DNA of 35,629 bases from JBPOIS01 sp052034295. GTDB taxonomy: Bacteria > Pseudomonadota > Gammaproteobacteria > Pseudomonadales > Moraxellaceae. Below are positions 12,813-20,972 of this stretch, piece by piece. The stretch covers positions 1 through 35,629 of the forward strand of contig JBPOIS010000034.1 of the NCBI GenBank assembly GCA_052034295.1. Direction: 5' to 3'. Positions within the stretch are counted from its first letter, which is position 1, and each line of letters begins with the position of its first letter. A program made the translations under genes and the position numbers. Below the pieces are notes generated by a model, which searched no databases, was not told the DNA's origin, and saw only the letters and a list, made by a program, of their open reading frames with translations.

Positions 12813-13301
12813 ATGAAAAACCAATGGATTGCTGCAGCCCTGCTGATCACCGCCGCCCCGCTGGCCCAGGCAGGTCTTTTTGACGTGCTCAGTCAGGCCT
12901 CCCAGGTGATGAAAACCGTCCAGACCACCCGCGATGCCGTGGCGCCGGCCCAGCCCGCACCGGCGGCCGCCCCCACCGCAGCCATAGACCCACAGGCCCT
13001 GCAGGCTTATCTGGGCATGGACTGTGCCACCCTGAAAGGCGCTCAGGCCAGCCTGGCCCAGCAGGCGGCCCCCAGTACTGCGGCCAAGGCCACGGGCCTG
13101 CTGAACTCGGCCTCCGGACTGCTTGGTTTTGCCGGCCGCATGGCAGGCGTGCCCACCGATGGCCTGCAACAGGCTGCGGCCGCCACCCAGCAGGCCCAGC
13201 AACTGGCCAGTGCCGCCAGCGGCCAGCCTGCTTCGGCGGAAGCACTGGCCCTGCAACAGGCCAGCCTGCAGGCCGCCCTCACCGCCAAATCCTGCTCCTG
13301 A
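12813..13301 (+). CDS. Small exported Ala/Gln-rich protein of unknown function
   Basis: A 162-residue protein. It has a clear signal peptide (MKNQW, hydrophobic core, cleavage after about residue 20, LAQA/GLF). The mature part is Ala-, Gln- and Ser-rich and predicted mostly helical, with a Pro/Ala linker (about 46-56). Two cysteines, one in YLGMDCATL and one three residues from the end (KSCS), could form a disulfide that clamps the helical region. The frame is open from 12774, but the ATG at 12813 is preferred: AAGGA lies 7 bases upstream and the signal peptide begins there. I do not recognise the family. It lies between ilvD (divergent) and fmt. A periplasmic or secreted helical protein is all the sequence supports. 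Confidence 0.75.
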   Translation: MKNQWIAAALLITAAPLAQAGLFDVLSQASQVMKTVQTTRDAVAPAQPAPAAAPTAAIDPQALQAYLGMDCATLKGAQASLAQQAAPSTAAKATGLLNSASGLLGFAGRMAGVPTDGLQQAAAATQQAQQLASAASGQPASAEALALQQASLQAALTAKSCS

Positions 13302-13364
13302 GTCCCACCCACCGGGGTCAGAGCCCCGGCACCATCCCAGCCCCCCAGGACTGGCCAGAGCCGC

Positions 13365-13370
13365 TATACT
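13365..13370 (+). promoter_or_regulatory. Possible -10 element of the fmt-rsmB promoter
   Basis: TATACT, followed by a GC-rich discriminator, sits 31 bases before the fmt start in the 100-base gap after the preceding gene. No convincing -35 is present. Confidence 0.3.
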
Positions 13371-13401
13371 GCGCGCTTTGGCTGGGTGTGGGCTGGTGCC
13401 G

Positions 13402-14379
13402 ATGAAACTGATTTTTGCAGGAACCCCTGAATTTGCCGCCACAGCGCTGCAGGCGATTCTGGCTGCAGGCCATGAGGTGGTGGCGGTGTACACCCAGCCG
13501 GACCGTCCGGCTGGACGCGGCCAGAAGCTGAGTGCTTCCGCCGTCAAGCAACTGGCCTTGCAGAAGGGCCTACCCGTGTATCAGCCGCTGCATTTCCGGG
13601 CCAACACCCCCGAAGGCGACGCCGCCCGCACCGAGCTGCAGGCCCTGTGCCAGCAGCATGAAGTGCCGGTGATGGTGGTGGCCGCCTACGGGCTGATCCT
13701 GCCACAGGCCGTGCTGGACCTGCCCCACCGTGGCTGTCTGAACATCCATGCCTCCCTGCTGCCACGCTGGCGTGGGGCGGCACCGATCCAGCGTGCCATT
13801 CTGGCGGGTGACGCCCAGACCGGCATCACCATCATGCAGATGGCCCGTGGACTGGACACCGGCGACATGCTGTACACGCTGGCCACGGACATCACCCCCA
13901 GCGACACTGCCGCCAGCCTGCAGGATCGGCTGGCCATCCTGGGCGGCGAGGCCATCGTGACCGTGCTGGCGGATCTGGATCGCCATCAGGCACAGGCCCA
14001 GGTACAGGATGAGGCGCTGACCACCTACGCCCACAAGCTGGAAAAATCCGAAGGCCGCATCGACTGGTCACAACCCGCCGCGCAGGTCGACCGGCAAATC
14101 CGTGGTCTGGCGGGCTGGCCGGTGGCGTTTTTTCAACTGGGCGAACACGCGGTCCGGGTCTGGTCGGCCCAGCGCCTGCACGGCCCCGCACCTCAGGAAC
14201 GCCACACCGCAGGCCCCGCTGGACAAGTCCTCCAGATCGACCGCCACGGGGTGCAGGTGCGCTGTGGTGATGGGCAGGTGATTCAGCTCACCAGCCTGCA
14301 ATGGCCGGGCGGCAAAGCCCTGAACCCTGTGCAGATCCAGCAGGCCCAAAAACTGCACCCTGATCAAATTCTGGCTTAA
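13402..14379 (+). CDS. fmt: Methionyl-tRNA formyltransferase
   Basis: It formylates Met-tRNA(fMet) with 10-formyl-tetrahydrofolate for translation initiation. The 325-residue protein starts with MKLIFAGTPEFA, the standard N-terminus. The catalytic triad is Asn114 and His116 (NIHASLLPRWRGAAPIQ, 114-130) and Asp152 (GLDTGDM), offset by 8 from E. coli numbering. The C-terminal OB-fold domain covers about 215-320, with KLEKSEGRIDW at its border. The frame is open from 13123, but 13402 gives the family start; the Shine-Dalgarno sequence is weak. rsmB follows after 12 bases, so fmt-rsmB form an operon. The usual upstream partner def is about 8.7 kb away. Confidence 0.96.
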   Translation: MKLIFAGTPEFAATALQAILAAGHEVVAVYTQPDRPAGRGQKLSASAVKQLALQKGLPVYQPLHFRANTPEGDAARTELQALCQQHEVPVMVVAAYGLILPQAVLDLPHRGCLNIHASLLPRWRGAAPIQRAILAGDAQTGITIMQMARGLDTGDMLYTLATDITPSDTAASLQDRLAILGGEAIVTVLADLDRHQAQAQVQDEALTTYAHKLEKSEGRIDWSQPAAQVDRQIRGLAGWPVAFFQLGEHAVRVWSAQRLHGPAPQERHTAGPAGQVLQIDRHGVQVRCGDGQVIQLTSLQWPGGKALNPVQIQQAQKLHPDQILA

Positions 14380-14391
14380 GGCAGCACTGGC

Positions 14392-15732
14392 ATGACCTCC
14401 CCTTCAAACCCAAGTCACCCGAAAACCCGTGGTCCCACACACAGCCACGCCCCACGCAACCTGCGTGCCCAGGCCATCGACAGCCTGCACCGGGTCGTTC
14501 AGGGCCGCTCGCTGTCCACCGTGCTGCCCGCCGCCCAGACCCACACCGCCGAGCGTGACCGTGCCCTGCTGCAGGAACTGGTCATGGGCAGTGCGCGCCA
14601 GTGGTTCGCGCTGGAAGCGGTGATTGCGCCGATGCTGGCCAGCCCGCCCCGGCCGATCCTGCAGGCCGCGCTGATCGTGGGCGGCTATCAGATTTTTTTC
14701 ACCCGCATCCCGGCCCATGCGGCCATCAGTGAGACGGTCGAGGCGGTCAAGCAACTGGGACAAAAAAACGCCGCGGGTCTGATCAATGCCATCCTGCGCC
14801 GCCTGCTGCGCGAACAGGACAGCCTGCGTCCCGCGCTGGAGCAGCACCATGGTTTGCCGGATTGGCTGGCCAGCCAGTTGCAGCAGGACTGGCCGGCGCG
14901 GTTCACCGCGCTGGCTGCCGAGCTGCGCCAGAGTGCACCGCTGTTTTTGCGGGTGAACCGACGCCAGCGCAGCCGTGACGCCTACCTGCACCTGCTGCAC
15001 CAGCAGGACCTGGATGCGGCCCCGACCCGGCGTCCCGAAGGGATCGTGCTGCTGGATTCAGCCAGTGTCACCCAGCTGCCCGGCTATGCCGAAGGCTGGT
15101 TTGCGGTACAGGATGACCATGCCCAGCTGTGCGCCGGATTGTTCGGTGATCTGGACGGCAAGTCCGTGCTGGATGCCTGCGCCGCACCGGGTGGCAAGAC
15201 CTGTCACCTGCTTGAGCAGTTCACCCCGCGCCAGCTCACTGCGCTGGACAGCGATGCCCAGCGGCTGGTCCGGGTGGAAGAAAACCTGAAGCGACTGCAG
15301 CTCCAGGACCTTTGCCCGATCACCCTGAAGGCCACCAATGCCGCCACCTGGCCCGCCCCGGAGCGGTTTGACGCGATCCTGCTGGATGCCCCCTGTACAG
15401 CCACCGGGGTGCTGCGCCGCCACCCGGACATCCGCCTGCTGCGCCAGCCGGACGATGTGGCCCAGACTGTGGCCCTGCAGGCGCGGCTGCTCAACCAGCT
15501 GTGGAACCAGCTGCAGCCGGGTGGGATGTTGCTCTACGTCACCTGCTCGCTGCTCAAGGCTGAAAACGAGCAACAAATGGCTGACTTTCTGGCCCGCACG
15601 CCCGACGCACGCGAGCAGCCCATCGACGCCGACTGGGGTGAGGCGCGGCCCCGGGGACGGCAGTGCTTCCCGGCACCGGAGGCCGGGGATGGTTTTTATT
15701 TTTGCCGGTTGATCAAACAGCCCGCGCCCTGA
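14392..15732 (+). CDS. rsmB: 16S rRNA (cytosine-967-C5)-methyltransferase RsmB
   Basis: It methylates C967 of 16S rRNA using SAM. The 446-residue protein has an N-terminal NusB-like RNA-binding domain (about 20-160) and a C-terminal Rossmann methyltransferase domain. SAM-binding motif: LDACAAPGGKT (260-270). The two RNA m5C catalytic cysteines are Cys335 (DAPCTATG) and Cys385 (YVTCSLL); the latter is the nucleophile in this family. Length is close to the usual 430-440. AAGG lies upstream of the ATG. It is downstream of fmt. In many gammaproteobacteria trkA comes next; here the next gene is an unrelated aldehyde dehydrogenase on the other strand. Confidence 0.96.
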   Translation: MTSPSNPSHPKTRGPTHSHAPRNLRAQAIDSLHRVVQGRSLSTVLPAAQTHTAERDRALLQELVMGSARQWFALEAVIAPMLASPPRPILQAALIVGGYQIFFTRIPAHAAISETVEAVKQLGQKNAAGLINAILRRLLREQDSLRPALEQHHGLPDWLASQLQQDWPARFTALAAELRQSAPLFLRVNRRQRSRDAYLHLLHQQDLDAAPTRRPEGIVLLDSASVTQLPGYAEGWFAVQDDHAQLCAGLFGDLDGKSVLDACAAPGGKTCHLLEQFTPRQLTALDSDAQRLVRVEENLKRLQLQDLCPITLKATNAATWPAPERFDAILLDAPCTATGVLRRHPDIRLLRQPDDVAQTVALQARLLNQLWNQLQPGGMLLYVTCSLLKAENEQQMADFLARTPDAREQPIDADWGEARPRGRQCFPAPEAGDGFYFCRLIKQPAP

Positions 15733-15797
15733 GCCGCAGTTCCACGTGGAGCAGGCGGCTGTAACCGTCCTGCTGCACAGGCGCCGTGGCCGCTGTT

Positions 15798-17252
15798 TCA
15801 GCGCTGCGGCTGGGCAATCACCAGCAGGCGCAGCTCGGTCATGTCCTCGATCGCATAGCGGATGCCTTCGCGGCCCAGTCCGCTGTCCTTGAGCCCACCG
15901 TAGGGCATGTTGTCCACCCGGAAGGTGGGCACGTCATTGATGACCACCCCGCCCACCTCCAGCTGGTCCCACGCCTGCATCATCCGGTCGATGCGCTGGG
16001 TGTACACCCCGGCCTGCAGGCCGAAGCGGCTGGCATTGATGCGCTGTAGCCCGGTGTCAAAATCCGGCACCGACGCCAGCACCACCACCGGCCCAAAGGC
16101 CTCATCGCGGCCCAGATGACAGTCTGCCGGGACATTTTCCAGCACCGTGGCCTCCAGCATCGCCCCCTCCAGCTGCCCCCCGCACAGCAGGGTCGCGCCC
16201 TGCGCCACTGCCTCATCAATCCAGCCCTTGAGCCGCTCAGCCTCACGGGTCTTGATCATCGGCCCCACCACCGTGGCAGGCTGGCGCGGATCGCCCGGCC
16301 GCAGCTGGCGCGCCCGCTGCACCAGCTGATCGCGCACTTCGGCATAACGACTGGCCACCACCAGCACCCGCTGCACGCTGATGCACACCTGCCCGGACTG
16401 CACAAATGCCCCGGTCACCAGCCGGTCCATGGCGGCAGCCATGTCGGTGTCTTCATCCAGCAACACAGCGGCATTGCCGCCCAGCTCCAGCACCACCTTC
16501 TTGCGGCCGGCCCGCGCCTTCATGTCCCAGCCCACCTGATCCGATCCGGTGAAGCTGAGCAGCTTCAGGCGATCATCCGTGACCAGCAGGTCCGCCGCCT
16601 CGCGTTCACAGGGCAAAATCGAAAACGCCCCTGGCGGCAGGTCGGTTTCGGCCAGCGCCTGACCGATCAGCAGCGCCCCGATCGGGGTCAGGCTGGCGGG
16701 CTTGAGGATGAACGGACAGCCCGCAGCAATCGCCGGAGCCACCTTGTGCGCGGCCAGATTCAGGGGAAAATTGAACGGGCTGATCAGGGCACAGGCCCCC
16801 ACCGGCACCCGCTGCGACATGCCCCGATAACGGGCCGCAGCCGGGGTCACATCCAGCGGCAGCACCTCGCCCTGTGGCAACTGGGTGACGGCATCAGCAG
16901 CCAGCTGAAATGTGCTGATCAGGCGGGCCACTTCGGCACGGGCCGCCTGCACCGGCTTGCCGCCTTCCACCACCAGCACCTCGACCAGCCGCTCGGTCCA
17001 CTCGGTGAAGCGGCGCACCGCATGCTGCAGGATCGCCTGCTTCTGGTGGGTCTTCAGGGCGCGCAGGGCAGGTTCGGCCTGTGCCGCTGCCGCAATGGCG
17101 CGGTCCAGCAGCGCAGCATCGGCCAGCGCCACCTGACTGACCGGCTGGTGGGTGTATTTGTCGGTCACCGTCAGCCACTGGCCGGTTTCGACCGGCTGGT
17201 TGGCCAGATACAGGGGATAGCGGGCCTGCAGGGTGGACAGGGTCTGGGCCAT
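15798..17252 (-). CDS. NAD(P)-dependent aldehyde dehydrogenase
   Basis: It oxidises an aldehyde to the carboxylic acid (or acyl-CoA) in the cytoplasm. The 484-residue protein has the whole ALDH core: Asn161 (SPFNFPLNL), Lys184 (ILKPAS), general-base Glu256 (LELGGNAAV) and nucleophile Cys290 (SGQVCISVQRV). The motif around the cysteine and PYGGLKDSGLGREG near the end resemble the non-acylating glyceraldehyde-3-phosphate, lactaldehyde and sulfolactaldehyde dehydrogenase branch; the true substrate is unknown. Two starts are close: ATG at 17258 and 17252. GGAG lies 9 bases before the second but only 3 before the first, so I chose 17252. It is downstream of dsbA but separated by a terminator, so an independent gene. 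Confidence 0.93.
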   Translation of the reverse strand: MAQTLSTLQARYPLYLANQPVETGQWLTVTDKYTHQPVSQVALADAALLDRAIAAAAQAEPALRALKTHQKQAILQHAVRRFTEWTERLVEVLVVEGGKPVQAARAEVARLISTFQLAADAVTQLPQGEVLPLDVTPAAARYRGMSQRVPVGACALISPFNFPLNLAAHKVAPAIAAGCPFILKPASLTPIGALLIGQALAETDLPPGAFSILPCEREAADLLVTDDRLKLLSFTGSDQVGWDMKARAGRKKVVLELGGNAAVLLDEDTDMAAAMDRLVTGAFVQSGQVCISVQRVLVVASRYAEVRDQLVQRARQLRPGDPRQPATVVGPMIKTREAERLKGWIDEAVAQGATLLCGGQLEGAMLEATVLENVPADCHLGRDEAFGPVVVLASVPDFDTGLQRINASRFGLQAGVYTQRIDRMMQAWDQLEVGGVVINDVPTFRVDNMPYGGLKDSGLGREGIRYAIEDMTELRLLVIAQPQR

Positions 17253-17374
17253 GGGCATTGTCTCCGGGCAATCGGCAAACAGGACCCCCAGCCTAAACGG
17301 ACCGCTGCCGCTTGACCAGCGCCGCCGTGTGGCATTCGTCCCGGCAGTCTGGCCACACCACGGTTACCGGGTCC

Positions 17375-17399
17375 AAAAAAAGCCCCGGCAAGCGGGGCT
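17375..17399 (-). terminator. Intrinsic terminator of dsbA
   Basis: On the minus strand AGCCCCG, loop CTTGC, CGGGGCT then a T-run of 6-7 (A-run 17375-17381 on the plus strand). It lies 17 bases after the dsbA stop. Confidence 0.9.
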
Positions 17400-17416
17400 G
17401 GAGAAACAGGTCCGAC

Positions 17417-18073
17417 TCAGCGCACCGCAGCGGCGGCCGCACGCGGCATCAGGGCGCGCTCCTTGCTGATCAGGTAATTGACCACCTGCAGGGATTTGGC
17501 ATCTTCACCCTTGACCACGTATTTGGCATTGACCACCAGCGCGGGCACGCCATCGAGCTGGTATTTCATGGCCAGATTGCGCGACTGGCTGATTTTGCCC
17601 ATCACCGGAAAGGAATTGTACAGCGCGTTGAACTTGTTCAGGTCAATGCCCTGACTGGCATAAAAACGCCCCAGACTGGCCTGGTCAAACAGGCGCTGCC
17701 GGCCCACCTGGATCGCATTGAACAGCGGCTCGTGCACCTTGGCGGTCTGTCCCATCATCTCCACGGCATAGAAGCCGCGGGCGTTCTGCTCCCAGACCGG
17801 GTTCATCGCGGCCGGGGTGCGGATGAAATTCACATCGGCTGGTTTGGTTTTCAGCCAGTTGACCACATGCGGCTCCAGCTTGTAGCAGTGCGGACAGCCG
17901 TACCAAAAAAACTCCCGCACCTCGATCTGGCCGGGTTTTTCCACCACACCGGGGCTGGACAGCACGGTGTAGTCGGTGCCGGCCACAAACGGCTCAGCGG
18001 CCTGGGCGACACCCGCCACACCAGCCAGCAGGCTGGCGCTGATCAGGGTACGGGCAAACTGACGCATCATCAT
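17417..18073 (-). CDS. dsbA: Periplasmic thiol:disulfide oxidoreductase DsbA
   Basis: It introduces disulfide bonds into exported proteins, being reoxidised by DsbB. The 218-residue precursor has a signal peptide with cleavage near residue 26 (VAQAAE). The redox site is Cys60-Pro-His-Cys63 (FFWYGCPHCYKLEP), the E. coli DsbA dipeptide; GVPALVV carries the cis-proline. Three ATGs in a row (18073, 18070, 18067) could be the start; GGAG lies 6 bases before the first. The frame is open to 18169, but this part crosses the promoter. It is divergent from ubiG, an arrangement in keeping with Acinetobacter/Pseudomonas neighbourhoods. Exported proteins in the window with cysteine pairs (the 162-residue protein and the DUF11 proteins) are plausible clients, by inference. 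Confidence 0.95.
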   Translation of the reverse strand: MMMRQFARTLISASLLAGVAGVAQAAEPFVAGTDYTVLSSPGVVEKPGQIEVREFFWYGCPHCYKLEPHVVNWLKTKPADVNFIRTPAAMNPVWEQNARGFYAVEMMGQTAKVHEPLFNAIQVGRQRLFDQASLGRFYASQGIDLNKFNALYNSFPVMGKISQSRNLAMKYQLDGVPALVVNAKYVVKGEDAKSLQVVNYLISKERALMPRAAAAAVR

Positions 18074-18164
18074 CGGATTCTCCAAAAATCGGCCGCCACC
18101 CTGTGCCGCCCTGCCCCGCCACGGGGATACCGGGGAGGCAGCGCCGGGTGTCCATGTCCACAGC

Positions 18165-18193
18165 AGCATAATCGACCCACCGGATCATGTCAT
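18165..18193 (-). promoter_or_regulatory. Sigma-70 promoter of dsbA
   Basis: On the minus strand: -35 ATGACA (18193-18188, 5/6), 17-base spacer, -10 TATGCT (18170-18165, 4/6). Transcription would start near 18158, an 85-base leader before dsbA. Confidence 0.5.
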
Positions 18194-18254
18194 GAATGCA
18201 CTGTGAAGTTTTTGGCGGTCTGGGCAAAACTCTGCGCAATTTTGCCGTAGTGCC

Positions 18255-18263
18255 TGCCATAAT
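18255..18263 (+). promoter_or_regulatory. Extended -10 promoter of ubiG-mupP-yciK
   Basis: TGCCATAAT matches TGnTATAAT with one mismatch. No good -35 was found. The start would be near 18270, about 30 bases before ubiG. Confidence 0.4.
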
Positions 18264-18301
18264 GGCTTTTTTGTTGATCCAGCATGAGCCGAGATAGCGC
18301 G

Positions 18302-19018
18302 ATGAATGCCCCCTCCCGCAATGTCGATTTACAGGAAATTGCCAAATTTGAGGCCCTGGCCGAGAAGTGGTGGGACCCCCATTCCGAGTTTCGGCCCCTG
18401 CACCAGATCAACCCGCTGCGCCTGAACTGGATCGCCGACCATGTACAGGGACTGGGCGAAAAAAACATCGTCGATGTGGGCTGCGGCGGCGGCATTCTGG
18501 CCGAGTCGATGGCACGGCGTGGTGCCCAGGTGCTGGGCATTGATCTGGGTGAAGCCCCGCTGGCGGTGGCCCGCCTGCATGCCGAACAGGCCGGGGTCAC
18601 CCAGGTGCAGTACCGGCAGGTGGCGGTCGAGGAGCTGGCCGCCGAACAGCCCAGCCAGTTTGATGGGGTGACCTGCATGGAAATGCTGGAACACGTGCCG
18701 GACCCGGCGTCGGTGGTGCAGGCCTGTGCACAACTGGTGAAGCCGGGCGGGCGGGTGTTTTTTTCTACCATCAACCGCAACCCCAAAAGCTACCTGTTCG
18801 CCATCCTCGGTGCCGAATATGTGCTGCGCATGCTGCCGCGCGGCACCCATGAGTTCAGCAAATTCATCCGCCCCTCCGAGCTGGCCGCGGCGATCCGCAG
18901 CGCTGGCCTGATCCTGGAGGACAGCATGGGCCTGCACTTCAACCCGCTCACCCAGAAATACTGGCTGGCCGCCAATGTCGATGTGAACTACATGATGATG
19001 GCGCGGAGGCCGGCATGA
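18302..19018 (+). CDS. ubiG: Ubiquinone biosynthesis O-methyltransferase
   Basis: It performs both O-methylations of ubiquinone synthesis with SAM. The 238-residue protein has the class I methyltransferase glycine motif VDVGCGGGILAE, and the UbiG signatures EIAKFEALAEKWWDP and RPLHQINPLRLNWI near the N-terminus, MEMLEHVPDP, and STINRNPKSYL. An in-frame ATG at 18284 would add six residues; I prefer 18302 because CCGAGA lies upstream and length then fits relatives, but the choice is weak. Its stop overlaps the next start (ATGA), so it heads the ubiG-mupP-yciK operon. Confidence 0.95.
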   Translation: MNAPSRNVDLQEIAKFEALAEKWWDPHSEFRPLHQINPLRLNWIADHVQGLGEKNIVDVGCGGGILAESMARRGAQVLGIDLGEAPLAVARLHAEQAGVTQVQYRQVAVEELAAEQPSQFDGVTCMEMLEHVPDPASVVQACAQLVKPGGRVFFSTINRNPKSYLFAILGAEYVLRMLPRGTHEFSKFIRPSELAAAIRSAGLILEDSMGLHFNPLTQKYWLAANVDVNYMMMARRPA

Positions 19019-19704
19019 GGGCCGTGGCGGGGGTGCTGTTTGATCTGGATGGTACCCTGATCGACACCGCACCGGACTTTATCCGCATCATTGAGCAGCT
19101 CTGCCGCGCCGAGGGCCTGCCCGCCCCCAGCCCGGCGCAGATCCGCCAGCAGGTGTCCGAGGGTGCACGGGCCATGGTGCGGCTGATCCACCCGGAACTG
19201 GCCCTGGAAGACCCGGCGCTGTGGCGCTACCGCGAGGCCTTCCTGCAGGAATACGGCCAGAACATCGCCGTGGATACCCGGCTGTTTGAACACATGGATC
19301 CCCTGCTGCGCAGTCTGGAGCAACGCCGGATCCCGTGGGGCATCGTCACCAACAAGCCACGCAGCCTGTCCGAAAAACTGCTGGATGCGCTGGACCTGAC
19401 CCGGCGCTGTGCGGTGCTGGTGTGCCCGGAGGACGTGTCGCGCACCAAGCCGGACCCCGAGCCGATGTGGCTGGCCGCCCAGCAGCTGGACCTGCCGGCC
19501 GCGCAGCTGGTGTATGTGGGCGATCACCCGCGTGACATTGACGCGGGCCGCGCTGCAGGCATGCACACGGTACTGGCGGCATGGGGCTATCTGCCACCGG
19601 ACCACAGCCACGACCTCGACGCCTGGCAGGCCGATGTGATCCTGCACAGCGTGCCAGCCCTGCACCACTGGTTGAACCACTTCATCAAGGAGCCTGTGAC
19701 ATGA
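19015..19704 (+). CDS. mupP: HAD phosphatase, MupP/phosphoglycolate phosphatase family
   Basis: A 229-residue HAD-superfamily hydrolase. Motif I is FDLDGTLIDT (Asp10 nucleophile, Asp12 acid/base), motif II VTNKPR, motif III KPDPEP, and motif IV VGDHPRDI. It starts within the ubiG stop codon (ATGA) and ends within the start of yciK (ATGA). In Pseudomonas the gene at this position (PA3172/PP_1764) is MupP, which dephosphorylates N-acetylmuramic acid 6-phosphate in the peptidoglycan-recycling bypass that feeds UDP-MurNAc synthesis and gives fosfomycin tolerance. The sequence alone cannot separate this from a Gph-type 2-phosphoglycolate phosphatase; the name rests on synteny. Confidence 0.85.
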   Translation: MRAVAGVLFDLDGTLIDTAPDFIRIIEQLCRAEGLPAPSPAQIRQQVSEGARAMVRLIHPELALEDPALWRYREAFLQEYGQNIAVDTRLFEHMDPLLRSLEQRRIPWGIVTNKPRSLSEKLLDALDLTRRCAVLVCPEDVSRTKPDPEPMWLAAQQLDLPAAQLVYVGDHPRDIDAGRAAGMHTVLAAWGYLPPDHSHDLDAWQADVILHSVPALHHWLNHFIKEPVT

Positions 19705-20474
19705 TGGACTTGAGCACTTATCAGCCTGCAGCCGACCTGCTGCGCGAACGGGCCATTCTGGTCACTGGCGCAGGTTCCGGCATTGGCCGGGCGGCGGCAC
19801 TGGCCTATGCCCGCCACGGCGCCACGGTGTTGCTGCTGGGGCGCACCCTGAGCAAACTCGAAGCGGTCTACGATGAAATCGAACAAATGGGCGGCGCACA
19901 GCCTGCGCTGCTGCCGCTGAATTTGGCCAACGCCACCGAAACCGACTATCAGCAGATCGCCACCATGGTCAGTCAGGAAATTGGCCGGCTGGATGGCATC
20001 CTGCACAACGCCGCCCTGCTCGGCCCGCTGACCCCGCTGCAGATGTATGACCCGGAGACCTTCCGTGAGGTCATGAATGTCAACCTGCACGCGCCGTTTC
20101 AGCTCACCCAGGCGCTGCTGCCGCTGCTGCGCGAATCACCGGACGCCTCGGTGATTTTCACCACCAGCAGTGTCGGCCGTCAGGCACGTGCCTTCTGGGG
20201 GGCCTATGCCGTGTCCAAAATGGCCCAGGAAGGCGTGTCCCAGCTGTTTGCCGCCGAGCTGGCCAATGTCAGCCAGATCCGTTTCAATTGCCTGAATCCT
20301 GGTGCCACCCGCACCAACATGCGCGCGCACGCCTACCCCGGCGAAAACCCGTACACCCTGCCGGTGCCCGAGGACCTGATGCCAACCTATCTGTACCTGA
20401 TGGGCCCGGACAGTCAGGGCGTCAATGGCCAGTCGCTGGATGTGCCACGGCCTGCCAGCCCCGCCACGGCCTGA
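19701..20474 (+). CDS. yciK: Short-chain dehydrogenase/reductase, YciK family
   Basis: A 257-residue classical SDR. Cofactor motif TGAGSGIGR (22-30), NAA (103-105), catalytic Ser156/157 and Tyr169-x-x-x-Lys173 (YAVSK). GRTLSKLE after the second strand, with Arg48, suggests NADP(H). The substrate of YciK proteins is not established. The start at 19701 overlaps the mupP stop (ATGA) and has AAGGAG at 19687-19692; the longer open frame from 19581 is a shadow of mupP. Third gene of the ubiG operon, an order shared by Pseudomonas and Acinetobacter. Confidence 0.93.
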   Translation: MMDLSTYQPAADLLRERAILVTGAGSGIGRAAALAYARHGATVLLLGRTLSKLEAVYDEIEQMGGAQPALLPLNLANATETDYQQIATMVSQEIGRLDGILHNAALLGPLTPLQMYDPETFREVMNVNLHAPFQLTQALLPLLRESPDASVIFTTSSVGRQARAFWGAYAVSKMAQEGVSQLFAAELANVSQIRFNCLNPGATRTNMRAHAYPGENPYTLPVPEDLMPTYLYLMGPDSQGVNGQSLDVPRPASPATA

Positions 20475-20480
20475 ATCCGC

Positions 20481-20507
20481 AAAAGCCCCCGGCACTGGGG
20501 GCCTTTT
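20481..20507 (+). terminator. Intrinsic terminator of ubiG-mupP-yciK
   Basis: GCCCCC (20485-20490) pairs with GGGGGC (20497-20502), 6-base loop, AAAA before and CTTTTG after. It begins 7 bases past the yciK stop. Confidence 0.75.
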
Positions 20508-20700
20508 GCCGAGTTTTGCGGGGGTAGATGGTTTTGCCGACTTTTGCCGAAACAAAAGTAGGTCGCCAAAGACTCAACCTGGAATCCTGAGAAAAATCGG
20601 GCTTCGACACCGCTCAGCCTGCACAAACCTGCTTCTGCTTTTGACCGCCTTCGCCCCTTCACACCATTGTCTACCGTAAAGGTCCCCGCAATTGTTCGAG
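20508..20700 (+). repeat. Composite dispersed intergenic repeat, copy B
   Basis: Module M1 (20508-20620, 113 bases) is repeated at 20768-20880 with 4 mismatches, an offset of exactly 260. Modules M2 (20598-20660) and M3 (20678-20700, CCCCGCAATTGTTCGAG) follow, matching 641-702 and 724-745 of copy A. The hairpin ACTTTTG / CAAAAGT is kept. It starts directly after the yciK terminator; no protein or transposase is encoded. Confidence 0.85.
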
Positions 20701-20767
20701 GCCGCCCGGTATTTGAAAGGAACACAGCCCCCGCGCAAGCCCAGCCACCAAACGTGACGCATCATCC

Positions 20768-20913
20768 GCCGAGTTTTGCGGGGACAGATGGTTTTGCCGA
20801 CTTTTGCCGAAACAAAAGTAGGTCGCCAAAGACTCAACCTGGAATCCTGAGAAAAATCGGGCTTCGACTACGCTCAGCCTACGTAGGCCCGTGCCCTGAG
20901 CACAGTCAAAGGG
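20768..20913 (+). repeat. Composite dispersed intergenic repeat, copy C
   Basis: Direct repeat of M1 (20768-20880), followed by module P (20888-20913), which in copy A precedes M2. All copies of M1 have the same orientation. The remaining 60 bases before the stop of the OmpA-domain gene contain only a weak hairpin (GGCA/TGCC then TTTTG on the minus strand), a poor candidate terminator for the minus-strand operon. Confidence 0.85.
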
Positions 20914-20972
20914 AACACAACCGAAAAGCCGTCCATGAACCCTGCGGGCACAAAAGGCAACCACCCTGCCCC

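Noticed and set aside
20475..20972. Insertion sequence remnant
   Set aside because: There is no transposase reading frame, no terminal inverted repeat bounding the copies and no target duplication that I could find; it is better described as a non-coding repeat.
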